In this document: positions 25,425 to 34,285 of the stretch, in pieces | Numbering within the stretch: position 1 is the first letter of the stretch | Layout of the letters: each line of letters starts with the position of its first letter | Source of the DNA: Paraliobacillus salinarum | GTDB lineage: Bacteria > Bacillota > Bacilli > Bacillales > Amphibacillaceae | Direction of reading: 5' to 3' | DNA: 64,000 nucleotides | NCBI RefSeq assembly: GCF_014083865.1 | Contig: NZ_JACEFA010000003.1 | Location: 186,001 to 250,000 of the forward strand | Position numbers and translations under genes: made by a program | The notes under the pieces: model-generated | Seen by the model: only the letters and a program-made list of their open reading frames with translations | Database searches by the model: none | What the model was told of the DNA's origin: nothing

Positions 25425-26084
25425 TTAAGCTCCAGTTGTAGTAGTGGTCGTAGTTGTCGATGGATGTGCAATGCCAAAGATTTTCTGGAATAATGCATCG
25501 CGATTGGTTGTAGAATCTTTAGCATCACGCGCAAAGATAACTGATTTTTTCTTTGAAAAACCAGTTACTTCTCTATCCATGAATTGAGCAGAAATCTCTT
25601 CATTAGAGAACTCTGTATTTTGACCCTTTGTATTACCTGTTATAGATGGTCTGGTGAATATTCCTTTAGGCAAACCAACATATTCCTTTGAACCGTCTTC
25701 ATAAGTTTTCGTAAATATAACACCTACATACGGAGGGTTGTCATTATTACCCGCTGCAGTTAAACCTTCTACTACTTCCCAACCTAATAGCTTTTGCTTA
25801 TCTTCTATAGGTATTTTATGAAAAGCAGAGTTTACACTTACATCCCCACTCGACACCGCCATTTCTGCTGTTTCGTTGTCACCATACGCACGAACCACTT
25901 CTTGTGGCATATCTACCGTAATGTTCTGCAAAAATTTCACTCGCTCTAACTGTGCAGCCGTTAAACCATCGTCAACAATGCCGTAATAAAATTCATCTAC
26001 TCCAGTAGATGCTCTATAGTTTTTTTCGCCTGTAGCAAAATGTTGCAAATCTAATTTTAATAACTTTGTTTTTTCTTCGTTCAT
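25425..26084 (-). CDS. Major tail (tube) protein, phi13 family type, with poly-Thr tail
   Basis: The 219-aa protein forms the tail tube. The N-terminal LDLQHFATG is typical of phage structural proteins, and the body (YRASTGVDEFYYGIV, then DREVTGFSKKKSVIF) fits phi13-type major tail proteins. It ends in Ser, eight consecutive Thr, Gly and Ala. The Thr codons are mixed (ACA, ACT, ACG, ACC), so the tract is not a simple DNA repeat. The glycosyltransferase gene begins 6 bp downstream. Confidence 0.92.
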   Translation of the reverse strand: MNEEKTKLLKLDLQHFATGEKNYRASTGVDEFYYGIVDDGLTAAQLERVKFLQNITVDMPQEVVRAYGDNETAEMAVSSGDVSVNSAFHKIPIEDKQKLLGWEVVEGLTAAGNNDNPPYVGVIFTKTYEDGSKEYVGLPKGIFTRPSITGNTKGQNTEFSNEEISAQFMDREVTGFSKKKSVIFARDAKDSTTNRDALFQKIFGIAHPSTTTTTTTTGA

Positions 26085-26111
26085 TTCGATTCACTCCTCA
26101 TTGTTTGATTA

Positions 26112-26228
26112 CTATTCAAATGAAATTTTTCCATCAAGCTTTACAAAACCAATAACATCACCATTCCCATTTTCTAACCATCCACGCCAATTAGTCTCTT
26201 CTGGATTTTTGTATTCCTTAAATACCAT
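26112..26228 (-). CDS. Small phage protein before the tail tube gene
   Basis: A 38-aa product (MVFKEYKNPEETNWRGWL..., ending LDGKISFE) with AGGAGTGATAGAT before its ATG. It lies in the 150-bp gap between the tail completion gene and the tail tube gene, on the same strand. Function unknown. Confidence 0.6.
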   Translation of the reverse strand: MVFKEYKNPEETNWRGWLENGNGDVIGFVKLDGKISFE

Positions 26229-26239
26229 ATCTATCACTC

Positions 26240-26623
26240 CTATAAATTATTAAAATCTTCTCGATACAAAGAACCGCGATACCTCCTAGCATCACGGAAC
26301 ACACCTTTGTCATATTCTTTTGGTCCTGCTGTTTGTCTAAAGCCAAAATGCTCCCATATCAAATCACGTACTTTATCAGCTAGTTTATCCGTCAATTTTC
26401 TGTCTTTACTCCATACATCGATCTGCAGTAAAAAATCCAACCTTGTCCATGTATCATCTGCAAAAACAATTGTTGTCGGTGTATCCATTGGATCTATAAC
26501 AATATAAGCACCTGTCATATCACCTGTTTCAGGGTACTCATAAAACTTAATGCAACCAGCAGCGTTGGTATTTATATAGTCATCTGCAATTAATGCATCA
26601 TAGATCATGTCTAATATATCCAT
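26240..26623 (-). CDS. Tail terminator / completion protein (DUF3168-like)
   Basis: A 127-aa protein in the position of the siphovirus tail terminator, directly before the tail tube region and after the HK97 gp10-like gene. The pattern (DILDMIYDALIAD, then LDFLLQIDVWSKD) fits that small family. The ATG at 26623 follows AAAGGTGG; it overlaps the upstream stop. Confidence 0.78.
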   Translation of the reverse strand: MDILDMIYDALIADDYINTNAAGCIKFYEYPETGDMTGAYIVIDPMDTPTTIVFADDTWTRLDFLLQIDVWSKDRKLTDKLADKVRDLIWEHFGFRQTAGPKEYDKGVFRDARRYRGSLYREDFNNL

Positions 26624-27015
26624 CACAGACCACCTTTCAATGCTTTTCGAACAGCATCACGGTATACTTTCTCGCTATTCTTTAATGCTCTTGCTATAGC
26701 ACCCTTACCAGCTGGATTAGGATTATTAATTGTTCCCCATTCGTTTAAATGGATTATGCGGTATCGACCATTAGGACCACGCCAATGTATCTTAATTGTG
26801 CGAACGCCATTCTCCCAAACAGGCCCCGTTATAGTTATTTCATCGATACTTGCCCCTGTGTCTTTAAAACTTTCAAATTCTTGTTTTAAAACCTTAACAA
26901 ATTCATTAGCTGCATCTAGCAAAGCCTTGTCACTAATACATTGCATTGCTTGTTGTCCGAGTTTTTTCTCAAGCTCATTTTGCAGTTTTTTTAAACCTTT
27001 TACTTCCACACTCAT
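26623..27015 (-). CDS. HK97 gp10-like tail component
   Basis: A 130-aa protein with the HK97-gp10 pattern: N-terminal helix (VKGLKKLQNELEKKL), central TGPVWENGVRTIKIHWRG, HLNEWG and a C-terminal basic helix. It joins head completion proteins to the tail. It overlaps its neighbours by a few bases on both sides. Confidence 0.87.
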   Translation of the reverse strand: MSVEVKGLKKLQNELEKKLGQQAMQCISDKALLDAANEFVKVLKQEFESFKDTGASIDEITITGPVWENGVRTIKIHWRGPNGRYRIIHLNEWGTINNPNPAGKGAIARALKNSEKVYRDAVRKALKGGL

Positions 27016-27389
27016 TTGACCAACTCCGCAATAACATTAATAAAACGACTATTTTGTGGATCCGGTTGGACATGTTTCACATTGTAACGTTTCCCTATAT
27101 ATTGCGGATGATCAATAGCTATATAGTGCTTATCCGTTGGAATAAAATCTTGTAATGGATCTCTTATTACAATGGTGATATCAGATAAAGTACCGTTTGA
27201 CTTAGCTCGCTCTACATCCTTTAACCACACTTCGTCAATCTTGGCCATACATTCATATAGAGGTTTCTTTTCTTGCTCACCTGGTTCTGGACCAGGATTA
27301 GGTGCGTATTCATAAAATGTAGTAGGTGTCCGTAATTGGCCAGAATGCAATCGAGGTGGTTTATATTCGAATTTCCGCAATTTAGACAC
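27012..27389 (-). CDS. Head closure protein (SPP1 gp16-like head-tail joining)
   Basis: A 125-aa protein with the head-tail joining pattern: LRTPTTFYEYAP, then MAKIDEVWLKDVERAKS and IAIDHPQYIGKRYNVKHVQ. It closes the connector below the portal. It overlaps both neighbours in the packed head-tail operon. Confidence 0.86.
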   Translation of the reverse strand: MSKLRKFEYKPPRLHSGQLRTPTTFYEYAPNPGPEPGEQEKKPLYECMAKIDEVWLKDVERAKSNGTLSDITIVIRDPLQDFIPTDKHYIAIDHPQYIGKRYNVKHVQPDPQNSRFINVIAELVK

Positions 27390-27705
27390 CCCCTATTGTT
27401 GTGGTAGTAGTTGTTGTATCATCTTTTGCAAACTCCATATCTAAGCCCAGGCTGAGAATGTCACTCAAGAAGTTGTCATCAAAGTATTCAACCGCATCAT
27501 TGTAAGCATATCGCGTACGCTCAAACACCAATTCTTTAGCTCGATTATCAATATCCGTTGTACCGTTAATATTAAATTCACCGCAACTGCTTTTTATTGC
27601 TGACACAGAAAAGGACAACAATCGTTTTAAATTGCTGTCCTCATCATGAGAAATATGCATCCTGTCTTTAAATTCATCTACAATTGTTTTCGTGATCTCT
27701 GCCAA
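27382..27705 (-). CDS. Head-tail connector (gp6/gp15-like adaptor) with poly-Thr tail
   Basis: A 107-aa adaptor that docks on the portal. Helical pattern DEFKDRMHISHDEDSNLKRL and ELVFERTRYAYNDA are typical. The C-terminus is Asp-Asp, seven Thr encoded by mixed codons (ACA, ACT, ACC), then Ile-Gly-Gly-Val. This repeats the poly-Thr ending of the capsid and tail tube proteins. Confidence 0.87.
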   Translation of the reverse strand: MAEITKTIVDEFKDRMHISHDEDSNLKRLLSFSVSAIKSSCGEFNINGTTDIDNRAKELVFERTRYAYNDAVEYFDDNFLSDILSLGLDMEFAKDDTTTTTTTIGGV

Positions 27706-27718
27706 TCACATCACCCCG

Positions 27719-28921
27719 TTATGCGCCAGTCGTTGTAGTTGTTGTGCTAGTGCTTGTTGTAGTTGTCGTATTATCACTAGTATTGAACTGGATATTCAAG
27801 TCATATAGCAAAGCTGTTTTATTATCCTCTGGCTTACCATTAGCAAACTGCTTAATTGTGTAAAGCATTGCATCTTCAATCGCTAATGTTTGATCAAACT
27901 TGTTTGTCTTGTATCCTCCCGCTAGTGCTGCAAGATATTTTCCTTGTACAAAGAATAATGCTTTCTTTGAAGGAATTTCTTCTGATTCAACAACTTTAAT
28001 GTTGTATGGTAAAGCCGTTACCCATTGTCCATTAGCTGTTTGAATTGTGTTTCTAGCTTGCACACTAATAGCATCGATTGGATTGACTACCATTACAATT
28101 TTATTTAACACTTTTCTAGCTTTATCTTTTTCATCGGTTGACAAAGCTTGAATAACATCATGTAATTCACCAACTACGACTTGCCCTTTATCTGATGGTG
28201 CAAATGTTAGAGTACCAGATGACGTTTTTTCTGTAACAGCTCCGTTTTCAGAATTAACGTTTTTCATTAATCCTATTGGTTCATTTTTTGTTGGTCCACG
28301 ACCATTTACTAGTCCATATTCTAATCCTACGGAGTACGATTCAACTAATAGATTACGAACATAACGTTCTACCCACACAGGGCCTAGTTCCAACATGTCC
28401 TTTGGTATTACAGCGAATGCAGTAAGTTTCAATTGCGTGATTTGCTCTTCGCTAAACGCTGAGCTAACTTGTCCTTTAATATCTCCAAACAATTTACCCC
28501 ATGCATAAGCTTTTGTCGGATCAGATTTAATAAAACGCGTCACTGCCCCTAGATCTCGTAGACCAATTGCTTGCAGTAATGGATGAGCTTCTGCTAGATC
28601 CTCGAATACTCTTTCTTGAGTAGTTTCTGGCAAAATAGAGTCTTCTTCAAATCCACCAGATGTCACAACTGCATTAAAGAACTTCTTCTCTTCTGAAGTG
28701 AGAACGTTTTGACCACGTGCCGATAGAATCTGTGCATCCATCTGTTGCGTGCGTACTTCTGCAGTAATCTTTTCAGTTAAATCTTCAGCAAGAGCTGTCT
28801 GCATCTCATCCCATGCAGTTGCAAGCTTCTCCTGGTCTTGTTCTTCCGCTTTCACTAAATCCATATATGCTTCTTTTTTAGCTTTAAAATTATCCATCTT
28901 CCCTTTTAATTTAATTGTCAT
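27719..28921 (-). CDS. Major capsid protein (HK97 fold) with Thr/Ser-rich tail
   Basis: The 400-aa HK97-type capsid protein has an N-terminal scaffold-like helical region (to about residue 95) that the adjacent protease would remove. Next come GGFEEDSILPETTQERVFED, ELGPVWVERYVRNLL and LALEDAML-type LAIEDAMLY blocks. It ends with a Thr-rich tract: five Thr, Ser-Thr-Ser, six Thr, Gly, Ala. The tract would be surface-exposed if the C-terminus faces outward, making it a candidate glycosylation site. AGGAATGAGAA precedes the ATG. Confidence 0.94.
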   Translation of the reverse strand: MTIKLKGKMDNFKAKKEAYMDLVKAEEQDQEKLATAWDEMQTALAEDLTEKITAEVRTQQMDAQILSARGQNVLTSEEKKFFNAVVTSGGFEEDSILPETTQERVFEDLAEAHPLLQAIGLRDLGAVTRFIKSDPTKAYAWGKLFGDIKGQVSSAFSEEQITQLKLTAFAVIPKDMLELGPVWVERYVRNLLVESYSVGLEYGLVNGRGPTKNEPIGLMKNVNSENGAVTEKTSSGTLTFAPSDKGQVVVGELHDVIQALSTDEKDKARKVLNKIVMVVNPIDAISVQARNTIQTANGQWVTALPYNIKVVESEEIPSKKALFFVQGKYLAALAGGYKTNKFDQTLAIEDAMLYTIKQFANGKPEDNKTALLYDLNIQFNTSDNTTTTTSTSTTTTTTGA

Positions 28922-28946
28922 TTCTCATTCCTCCAATATTTTTAAA

Positions 28947-29729
28947 TTAAAAAATGAACCCTTTTCTTTTTGGCTGCGTTGCTGCAGCTGTTGAAGGTTC
29001 ATTTTGATTATTGTTATTTTCTTTTAATTCATTTAAAATTTCTTCCTTAAAATCAGCAAACATATTCTTTACAGTTTCTTTATCTAATGTCTGTTCAGAT
29101 TTACCTGGCACTTTGTTTAACTTCCCTTGTCTAATACCATCAATGACTTCTTGAGGTATTAAATTTAAAACACCAGCGTTGGCTGTAAGTTTAATTTCAT
29201 TTTCAAACATGATTTCATCAACTAGACCTTTTTCAAGAGCATCCTGCGGAGTTAGCCATGTTTCTTCACCCATGAGATCCAGTAATTCTTTCTCATTCAT
29301 ACCGGTCTTTAAGCGATAGGCATTAGCAATCGTCTTATCCGTATTTTGTAGCATTTCAGATGCTTTGCTCATGTCCCGGTGGTCTCCCAAATAACCCATT
29401 TTGGAATTGTGAATCATCATTTCTCCTGTTGGAGCGATCAATACTCTATCACCGGCCATTGCGATTACACTTGCTGCAGATGCAGCTAATCCTACTATTC
29501 GTGTTTCAACACTTGCAGCATAAGACTTTAACTCCGTGTATATTTCAGATGCGGCATATACTTCACCGCCTCCACTATTGATAATGACTTCTAAACTATC
29601 ACCATCAGCTTCTTCGATTTGCTTAGCAACCCCTTGCGGTGACGTATGTTCTATGTCAAACAAGTCATATATCCATGAAATATCGCTAGACACGATAGGA
29701 CCTTTTACATTAATTCTCTTTGGCATCAA
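28947..29729 (-). CDS. Head maturation protease (ClpP-like, S14)
   Basis: A 260-aa ClpP-type serine protease that trims capsid and scaffold. The nucleophile lies in AASAASVIAMAGD and the histidine in EMMIHNSKMG, with the INSGGGEV oxyanion-strand region before. The C-terminal extension from about residue 190 is helical and charged. It overlaps the portal stop by 4 bp (ATGA). Confidence 0.93.
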   Translation of the reverse strand: MMPKRINVKGPIVSSDISWIYDLFDIEHTSPQGVAKQIEEADGDSLEVIINSGGGEVYAASEIYTELKSYAASVETRIVGLAASAASVIAMAGDRVLIAPTGEMMIHNSKMGYLGDHRDMSKASEMLQNTDKTIANAYRLKTGMNEKELLDLMGEETWLTPQDALEKGLVDEIMFENEIKLTANAGVLNLIPQEVIDGIRQGKLNKVPGKSEQTLDKETVKNMFADFKEEILNELKENNNNQNEPSTAAATQPKRKGFIF

Positions 29730-30862
29730 TTCTCACCTCCTTCAAGTTCATCTAATGTTTGATAATTTTTCGTGATAACATATTCATCCATTCGTGGATC
29801 ATCAACACGCTCATCACCAAACTTTTCTCTAACATCATTCCTGCTCCATGCTCCACTGGCAACCATTTTGTCTGCATTATTTGCATTTTCAATTGCGCTC
29901 TTTTCTGTAATGCCCTTAACATCGATTCGCTCACCTTTTAAATGGTCGTATTTTTCAATCAATTTTGCATTTAGTTCATCTGATATTTTCTTCACTAATG
30001 GTCCAACACAAAACTTAATGTATGCCTTAATACTTGTTTCATAATCTGATAAATCTCCATGCACTAATGCATTTGGTATTCCTAAAATATCAGCCACATC
30101 ATCAGTTAGAGTTCTTTTAAGTTTTGTAATTTCCTCAATAGATTGCCCTTTACCATCACCTTTTGAAACTTCTTCATAAGTAAACCCTTTTAGCTTCGGA
30201 ACCAGAGCGACCGTATTTTTTTTAAAAGATGCAAATAGCTTGTCAATAAACTCTTGTAACTTCCCTTGGGTTTCTTTATCTAATTTCTGTGCGGTATCCA
30301 ATCCAACAGTTCCTCGTATTTGCTGGTTACGCATACTAATTTCAACCATACGACTGAACAAATTACCAAAATCTCTAAACATTCCATCCATAAACTTTGT
30401 TAGCTTTTCATTGTTAAAGGTCAAATAAATAACTTCATCCATTTGAAAAGAACGCCCGAAGGTATAATCTTTTACAGTAACATCAACAAATTTATCGGGA
30501 TAAACTGCATATTCGATTCTTTCAAAGTCATCAACTATCAGCAAATCGTTATTATCTGTCAAAATTACTAAAACTTCATTTTCATAAATTAATTTATAGA
30601 TAAAGTCTTGCCAAAAGTTCGCAGCTGTCTGATCTGTATTTGGACGAACATTTAATAAATAATGCCAATCGTTATACTGTCGTTTTTGATCTTTCATAAT
30701 CCTGAAATCAGATTGACTTATTGTACGTCCTATAAAATTGATATTGGTTTCCAGAGCAATTTGCTTTAAATAATATCTGTGATTTGTTTCGTCAATTAAA
30801 TCTAAATCAAATAAAGATTCGAGTTCACTATTTCGTCGTAAAACTTTATCCAACCATCCCAC
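29726..30862 (-). CDS. Phage portal protein
   Basis: A 378-aa HK97-type portal through which DNA is packaged. Typical features are the N-terminal IGRTISQSDFRI, WHYLLNVRPN, and YETSIKAYIKFCVGPLV near residue 275. Start is GTG at 30862 after AGGAGGTG and AAGGTG. It sits between the large terminase and the protease in the expected order. Confidence 0.94.
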   Translation of the reverse strand: MGWLDKVLRRNSELESLFDLDLIDETNHRYYLKQIALETNINFIGRTISQSDFRIMKDQKRQYNDWHYLLNVRPNTDQTAANFWQDFIYKLIYENEVLVILTDNNDLLIVDDFERIEYAVYPDKFVDVTVKDYTFGRSFQMDEVIYLTFNNEKLTKFMDGMFRDFGNLFSRMVEISMRNQQIRGTVGLDTAQKLDKETQGKLQEFIDKLFASFKKNTVALVPKLKGFTYEEVSKGDGKGQSIEEITKLKRTLTDDVADILGIPNALVHGDLSDYETSIKAYIKFCVGPLVKKISDELNAKLIEKYDHLKGERIDVKGITEKSAIENANNADKMVASGAWSRNDVREKFGDERVDDPRMDEYVITKNYQTLDELEGGEN

Positions 30863-30880
30863 CTTTTTTATTCACCTCCT

Positions 30881-32566
30881 TTAGTAGTTCAAAGCTTCTA
30901 GTGCATCTAATGAGTCATTAAGGTCAGTTTCATCTTCCAACTCACTAGCACGATACAACGCGTGGACGAATGCCTGGAACCCATCTGTTTTACGCTTGAC
31001 TTCTTCTTTCTTTAAAAACTGCTTTCCTGCTTGAGTTTCTTTTACATAAACATTATTGGTAAACCAACGCATTAATGGGTTATCATCAAAAATAAATTTA
31101 TGATTTGCAAATCCATCTTCTACACGTGGCGCTAGTAATGGATGAATGCTTGAAGGTCGTCTTATCCCTTCCACTTCAAAACCTTCTGCTTCAAGTAGAG
31201 GTCTTAAAATATCCAACTTATAATTATCAGCAATAATTTTTTCCACACCATATATCTCGCGCATTTCAACAAACCAGTCAACTGCGTGCATAGGATTTAA
31301 AGAAGGTTCATCCACAACCTTCATCAATCCATCTTTTTCCCACTTCTTTATTGGCGCTTTTTTCTCAGTACCAAAATTGTTATTCGTATTTGAGTACCCA
31401 TAATGCACATCGCAAAAATGTTTAATAGCAAATGTAAATGATTTAAATGCGTATTCGTCTTTTTTCTTAAATAGCAGTCCGCATGTAGTAAAATCTCGCA
31501 CACTACCAAAATCTAACGACCCAATAGGCTTTGTATCGAGTTTGAAAAATGGTCGATTAGTTGCCATTATTTCTTCACGGGAAGCAACAGAGTTTTCCAT
31601 ATTGTCTTCTATGAAATTCATTCGTTTAGTAACAAACGCAGCACGTCCAGACGGATTATAAGCTAACTTGTCATATTCCTTTTTAACCTTGTTGAATAAG
31701 CGTTTACCACGTTTATTCAAAGGTTCTTGAAGTGCGGGATTAGCTTTCGCCCAATTATTTGGATCATCCATTTCTTTTAAATCATCTAACTCACAGATGT
31801 ATGGAAAAACACCTGAGAACTCAATTAATCCATTAAGCACATCTTCGCATTCACGATATTTAATATCGAAATACCCTTCTCGAACATAGCCTTTTGTTCC
31901 GATGAAAAATTGTCTACCGCAATCAACCTTACCAAGACCACCAGAAAATACGTCAACGATTTCTGTATCTTCCATTTCATGATACTCATCATAGATTACT
32001 GCACCTTCACGCCCACCATCTTGCGAGCTAGCATTACTTGTTTTATACTCGAAAACGCTTTGTGTTTCTGTACCAGTAATGCTACTTTTAAAGGCTTCAA
32101 ATTCTTCTAGTAGATCCTCATTGCCGTTTTTATTTATAACCCGAAAACATTCTAAGAAACTTCTCTTTGCCTGCTTTTCAGAGTTAGCAACAATAGAGAC
32201 ATCATAGTAGTCAATCCCGTGTAAAGGACTGATGAAGTAATTAGCAAGGGTAGAGATGAAACCATTCTTACCACCACCGCGCCCCATGTTAATGACAAAC
32301 TCATCAAATATAGGTTCATCATCTTCTTTACGGAACAAAAAAATGAATGGGGTTATAAATTTCTCCCATTCATCTAATTCGAAATACCAGGTTTCACTGA
32401 AATCTATATAATTTTCAATTTGCTCTTCATCGAAATAATAAAGATCATCACGCGGTAATATATGTTTCTCAATTAAACAGATTAGCTGTATTCTTTTTTT
32501 GTTAAGTAATAGTTTGCCACATTTCCAGTTCTTTATATAATCTTCAACATACTTGTTATACATCAT
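30881..32566 (-). CDS. Terminase large subunit
   Basis: The 561-aa packaging ATPase and nuclease. Walker A variant NMGRGGGKN near residue 95 and Walker B VIYDEYHEME near 190 are present; nuclease acidic residues lie in SLDFGSVRDFT (about 335) and IADNYKLD (about 425). No strong ribosome site is seen; translation is probably coupled to the small subunit stop 4 bp upstream. Confidence 0.94.
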   Translation of the reverse strand: MMYNKYVEDYIKNWKCGKLLLNKKRIQLICLIEKHILPRDDLYYFDEEQIENYIDFSETWYFELDEWEKFITPFIFLFRKEDDEPIFDEFVINMGRGGGKNGFISTLANYFISPLHGIDYYDVSIVANSEKQAKRSFLECFRVINKNGNEDLLEEFEAFKSSITGTETQSVFEYKTSNASSQDGGREGAVIYDEYHEMEDTEIVDVFSGGLGKVDCGRQFFIGTKGYVREGYFDIKYRECEDVLNGLIEFSGVFPYICELDDLKEMDDPNNWAKANPALQEPLNKRGKRLFNKVKKEYDKLAYNPSGRAAFVTKRMNFIEDNMENSVASREEIMATNRPFFKLDTKPIGSLDFGSVRDFTTCGLLFKKKDEYAFKSFTFAIKHFCDVHYGYSNTNNNFGTEKKAPIKKWEKDGLMKVVDEPSLNPMHAVDWFVEMREIYGVEKIIADNYKLDILRPLLEAEGFEVEGIRRPSSIHPLLAPRVEDGFANHKFIFDDNPLMRWFTNNVYVKETQAGKQFLKKEEVKRKTDGFQAFVHALYRASELEDETDLNDSLDALEALNY

Positions 32567-32569
32567 AAG

Positions 32570-33112
32570 CTATCTACGACCTAATAATTTCGATTTCCCA
32601 TCATTTTTAGGTTGTGGCAATAGATCGGTTAATTGTTTAATAATCGTCTGATAGGTTTTATCTCGATTGTCATAGTTTTCAACTATAGGTCGCTTGCGAT
32701 CATACGGCACCTGGTTCTCACTTTGCGAAAACTTTTCATACTCCCCGTTTTCTAAGATGTCTTTCCAGTTATCATCTAATAAAATTCGTAGTCGAGCAGC
32801 CTGAGTGATTAATCCTTCTGCAACGTCCAGTTGGTTTTTAGGGATGTTTTTAAAAAGACTCTTCAGTCTTTTAACTTCTAACTCTACTCGACCCTCCATG
32901 TCATCAATTCTGTCGTTTAATAAATAAAGTACAGATACGCCTAACGCTTCTGCAATTTTAGCCAAGAGTTCTAAACTAGGAGAATTTTTACCTTGTTCAA
33001 GACTTGCATAATAGTTCGTTGAAATCCCTGCTTCCTTAGAAAAATCAGCTTGTGTCAACTTTTTCTCTTTTCGTTTTTCCTTCATTCGAAAACCAACTTT
33101 TTGCTTATCCAA
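32570..33112 (-). CDS. Terminase small subunit with N-terminal XRE helix-turn-helix
   Basis: A 180-aa protein. Residues about 5-65 are a complete XRE domain (LTQADFSKEAGISTNYYASLE). The C-terminal half (VAEGLITQAARLRILL to YQTIIKQLTDLLP) fits the small terminase of phages of this type, which binds cos and recruits the large subunit. Start TTG at 33112 follows GAAGGTG. Fusion of a repressor-type domain to a small terminase is unusual. An alternative reading is a regulator that replaced the terminase N-terminus. Confidence 0.75.
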   Translation of the reverse strand: MDKQKVGFRMKEKRKEKKLTQADFSKEAGISTNYYASLEQGKNSPSLELLAKIAEALGVSVLYLLNDRIDDMEGRVELEVKRLKSLFKNIPKNQLDVAEGLITQAARLRILLDDNWKDILENGEYEKFSQSENQVPYDRKRPIVENYDNRDKTYQTIIKQLTDLLPQPKNDGKSKLLGRR

Positions 33113-33134
33113 ATTAATCACCTTCTTTCTGTAT

Positions 33135-33245
33135 GGACTACGGGTAGGGAGGGGGTATCATTTCATGTTGCAACCGCCGAGTTGACTCCCCCTTTACCGG
33201 TGCCCCCGATGGTTAAAATCGCGAAACTTTTTAGGTGGGGGGTGT
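33135..33245. other. Candidate cos region
   Basis: This 110-bp non-coding stretch between the HNH endonuclease side and the small terminase is far more GC-rich than its surroundings and contains ACCGGTGCCCCCGATGG and the G-rich GGTAGGGAGGGGG and GGTGGGGGGTG. HNH plus terminase flanking a GC-rich gap is the usual setting for cos in HK97-like phages. The exact nick cannot be placed by eye. Confidence 0.5.
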
Positions 33246-33434
33246 TCTAACAAAATAATTATCTAAATATCTTTTTTCGCTCTCGCTTAGTTCGTAAATA
33301 TAAATGGCATTGTTGAATGATTGTTCTGTTGTTTCTCCATACACCATTCTTGATTTAACTTCCTTAACGCAAGCTAACACTCTATCACTTAATGTATAAT
33401 CATCCCCGTTTGCAAAATCAATTCCAATCCTCAA
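33231..33434 (-). CDS. Small hypothetical phage protein
   Basis: A 67-aa product (MRIGIDFANGDDYTLS..., ending YFVRTPPT) starting with TTG at 33434, just after the HNH stop. The ribosome site (GGTGGTGATG) is weak and its 3' end enters the candidate cos region, so confidence is moderate. No family recognised. Confidence 0.55.
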   Translation of the reverse strand: MRIGIDFANGDDYTLSDRVLACVKEVKSRMVYGETTEQSFNNAIYIYELSESEKRYLDNYFVRTPPT

Positions 33435-33440
33435 CTAACA

Positions 33441-33794
33441 TCACCACCATTCATCATCCCACTTAGGTTTCTTTCTCCATAAAGAATAATCAACATATCT
33501 CCCATGTTTCTTGTTATGACAGTTAACACATAACGTTTGTAGATTGTCCTCATCAAGTGCAAGCTCCGGATAGTCTTCTATCTCTTTGATATGGTCCACT
33601 ACCAGCACGATCTTCTTGCGCTTTGCAGACTCACTGTACTCATTGGTATCAATCGTTAATCCGCCTTGTCGTTTACACTCCTGGCATTCGTAATTGTCAC
33701 GTTCCTTAATATCTTCCCGTAATAGCTTCCATGGTCTACTGTCATAGAACTTACGCTTTTGTTGCTTAGTTTTGTATTCAGCAATCTTCCTCAC
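33441..33794 (-). CDS. HNH endonuclease of the packaging module
   Basis: A 117-aa HNH protein with two zinc-type pairs (CQECKRQGG and CVNCHNKKHG) and the VVDHIKEIEDYPEL catalytic block with DH. Phage HNH proteins next to terminases are needed for cos cleavage by the terminase in HK97-like phages. It is probably the first gene of the late operon. Confidence 0.9.
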   Translation of the reverse strand: MRKIAEYKTKQQKRKFYDSRPWKLLREDIKERDNYECQECKRQGGLTIDTNEYSESAKRKKIVLVVDHIKEIEDYPELALDEDNLQTLCVNCHNKKHGRYVDYSLWRKKPKWDDEWW

Positions 33795-33811
33795 CTACTT
33801 TTATGCATAAT

Positions 33812-33841
33812 AAAAAGACATCTCTTTGTGTGAGATGTCTT
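33812..33841 (-). terminator. Terminator after the 33864 gene
   Basis: AAGACATCTC and GAGATGTCTT form a 10-bp stem with a 7-nt loop. On the minus strand TTTTTATT follows. It isolates the accessory genes upstream from the HNH and late operon. Confidence 0.85.
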
Positions 33842-33863
33842 ATCGAAAATTTATAAATGTTCA

Positions 33864-34220
33864 TCACCAGTTAATACGTGGTGTGTTATCTGGTTCTGGA
33901 ACTTTTTTAGGTTTATGTATGTTATTCTTTTCTCTGTTGCCAGGCTTCGTACCTCTAATATCTTCTAACAATTCAACAATCCTACCAAGCGCCATTAATA
34001 CAGCCCCGACAGCTAAACTACCTACGAATGATGTAATAGCCGTTGTCCATACACTGGTTAATTGAGATTTCAGTGCCATAAAAGTACCCATATATTCATC
34101 TGGATACTCTTTTACTTCACTCCATGTTTCCCAATCAAAAGAAGAGATAATTCCTATTGCTCCAATAAAACCTAATGCAACGATAAATATTCCTAGCTTA
34201 CTATAAAAATTATTGCTCAT
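33864..34220 (-). CDS. Small membrane protein, accessory region
   Basis: A 118-aa protein with two hydrophobic helices (LGIFIVALGFIGAIGIISSF and FVGSLAVGAVLMALGRIV) and a basic proline-rich C-terminal tail. The site AAAGGATTGG precedes the ATG. It is a separate unit between two terminators. Function unknown; like its neighbours it may act on the lysogen's membrane. Confidence 0.75.
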   Translation of the reverse strand: MSNNFYSKLGIFIVALGFIGAIGIISSFDWETWSEVKEYPDEYMGTFMALKSQLTSVWTTAITSFVGSLAVGAVLMALGRIVELLEDIRGTKPGNREKNNIHKPKKVPEPDNTPRINW

Positions 34221-34285
34221 CTAAACCAATCCTTTCCATGTATCATTACATAGAATTTTATCAGTTATTGGATTGTTTTTCCAGA

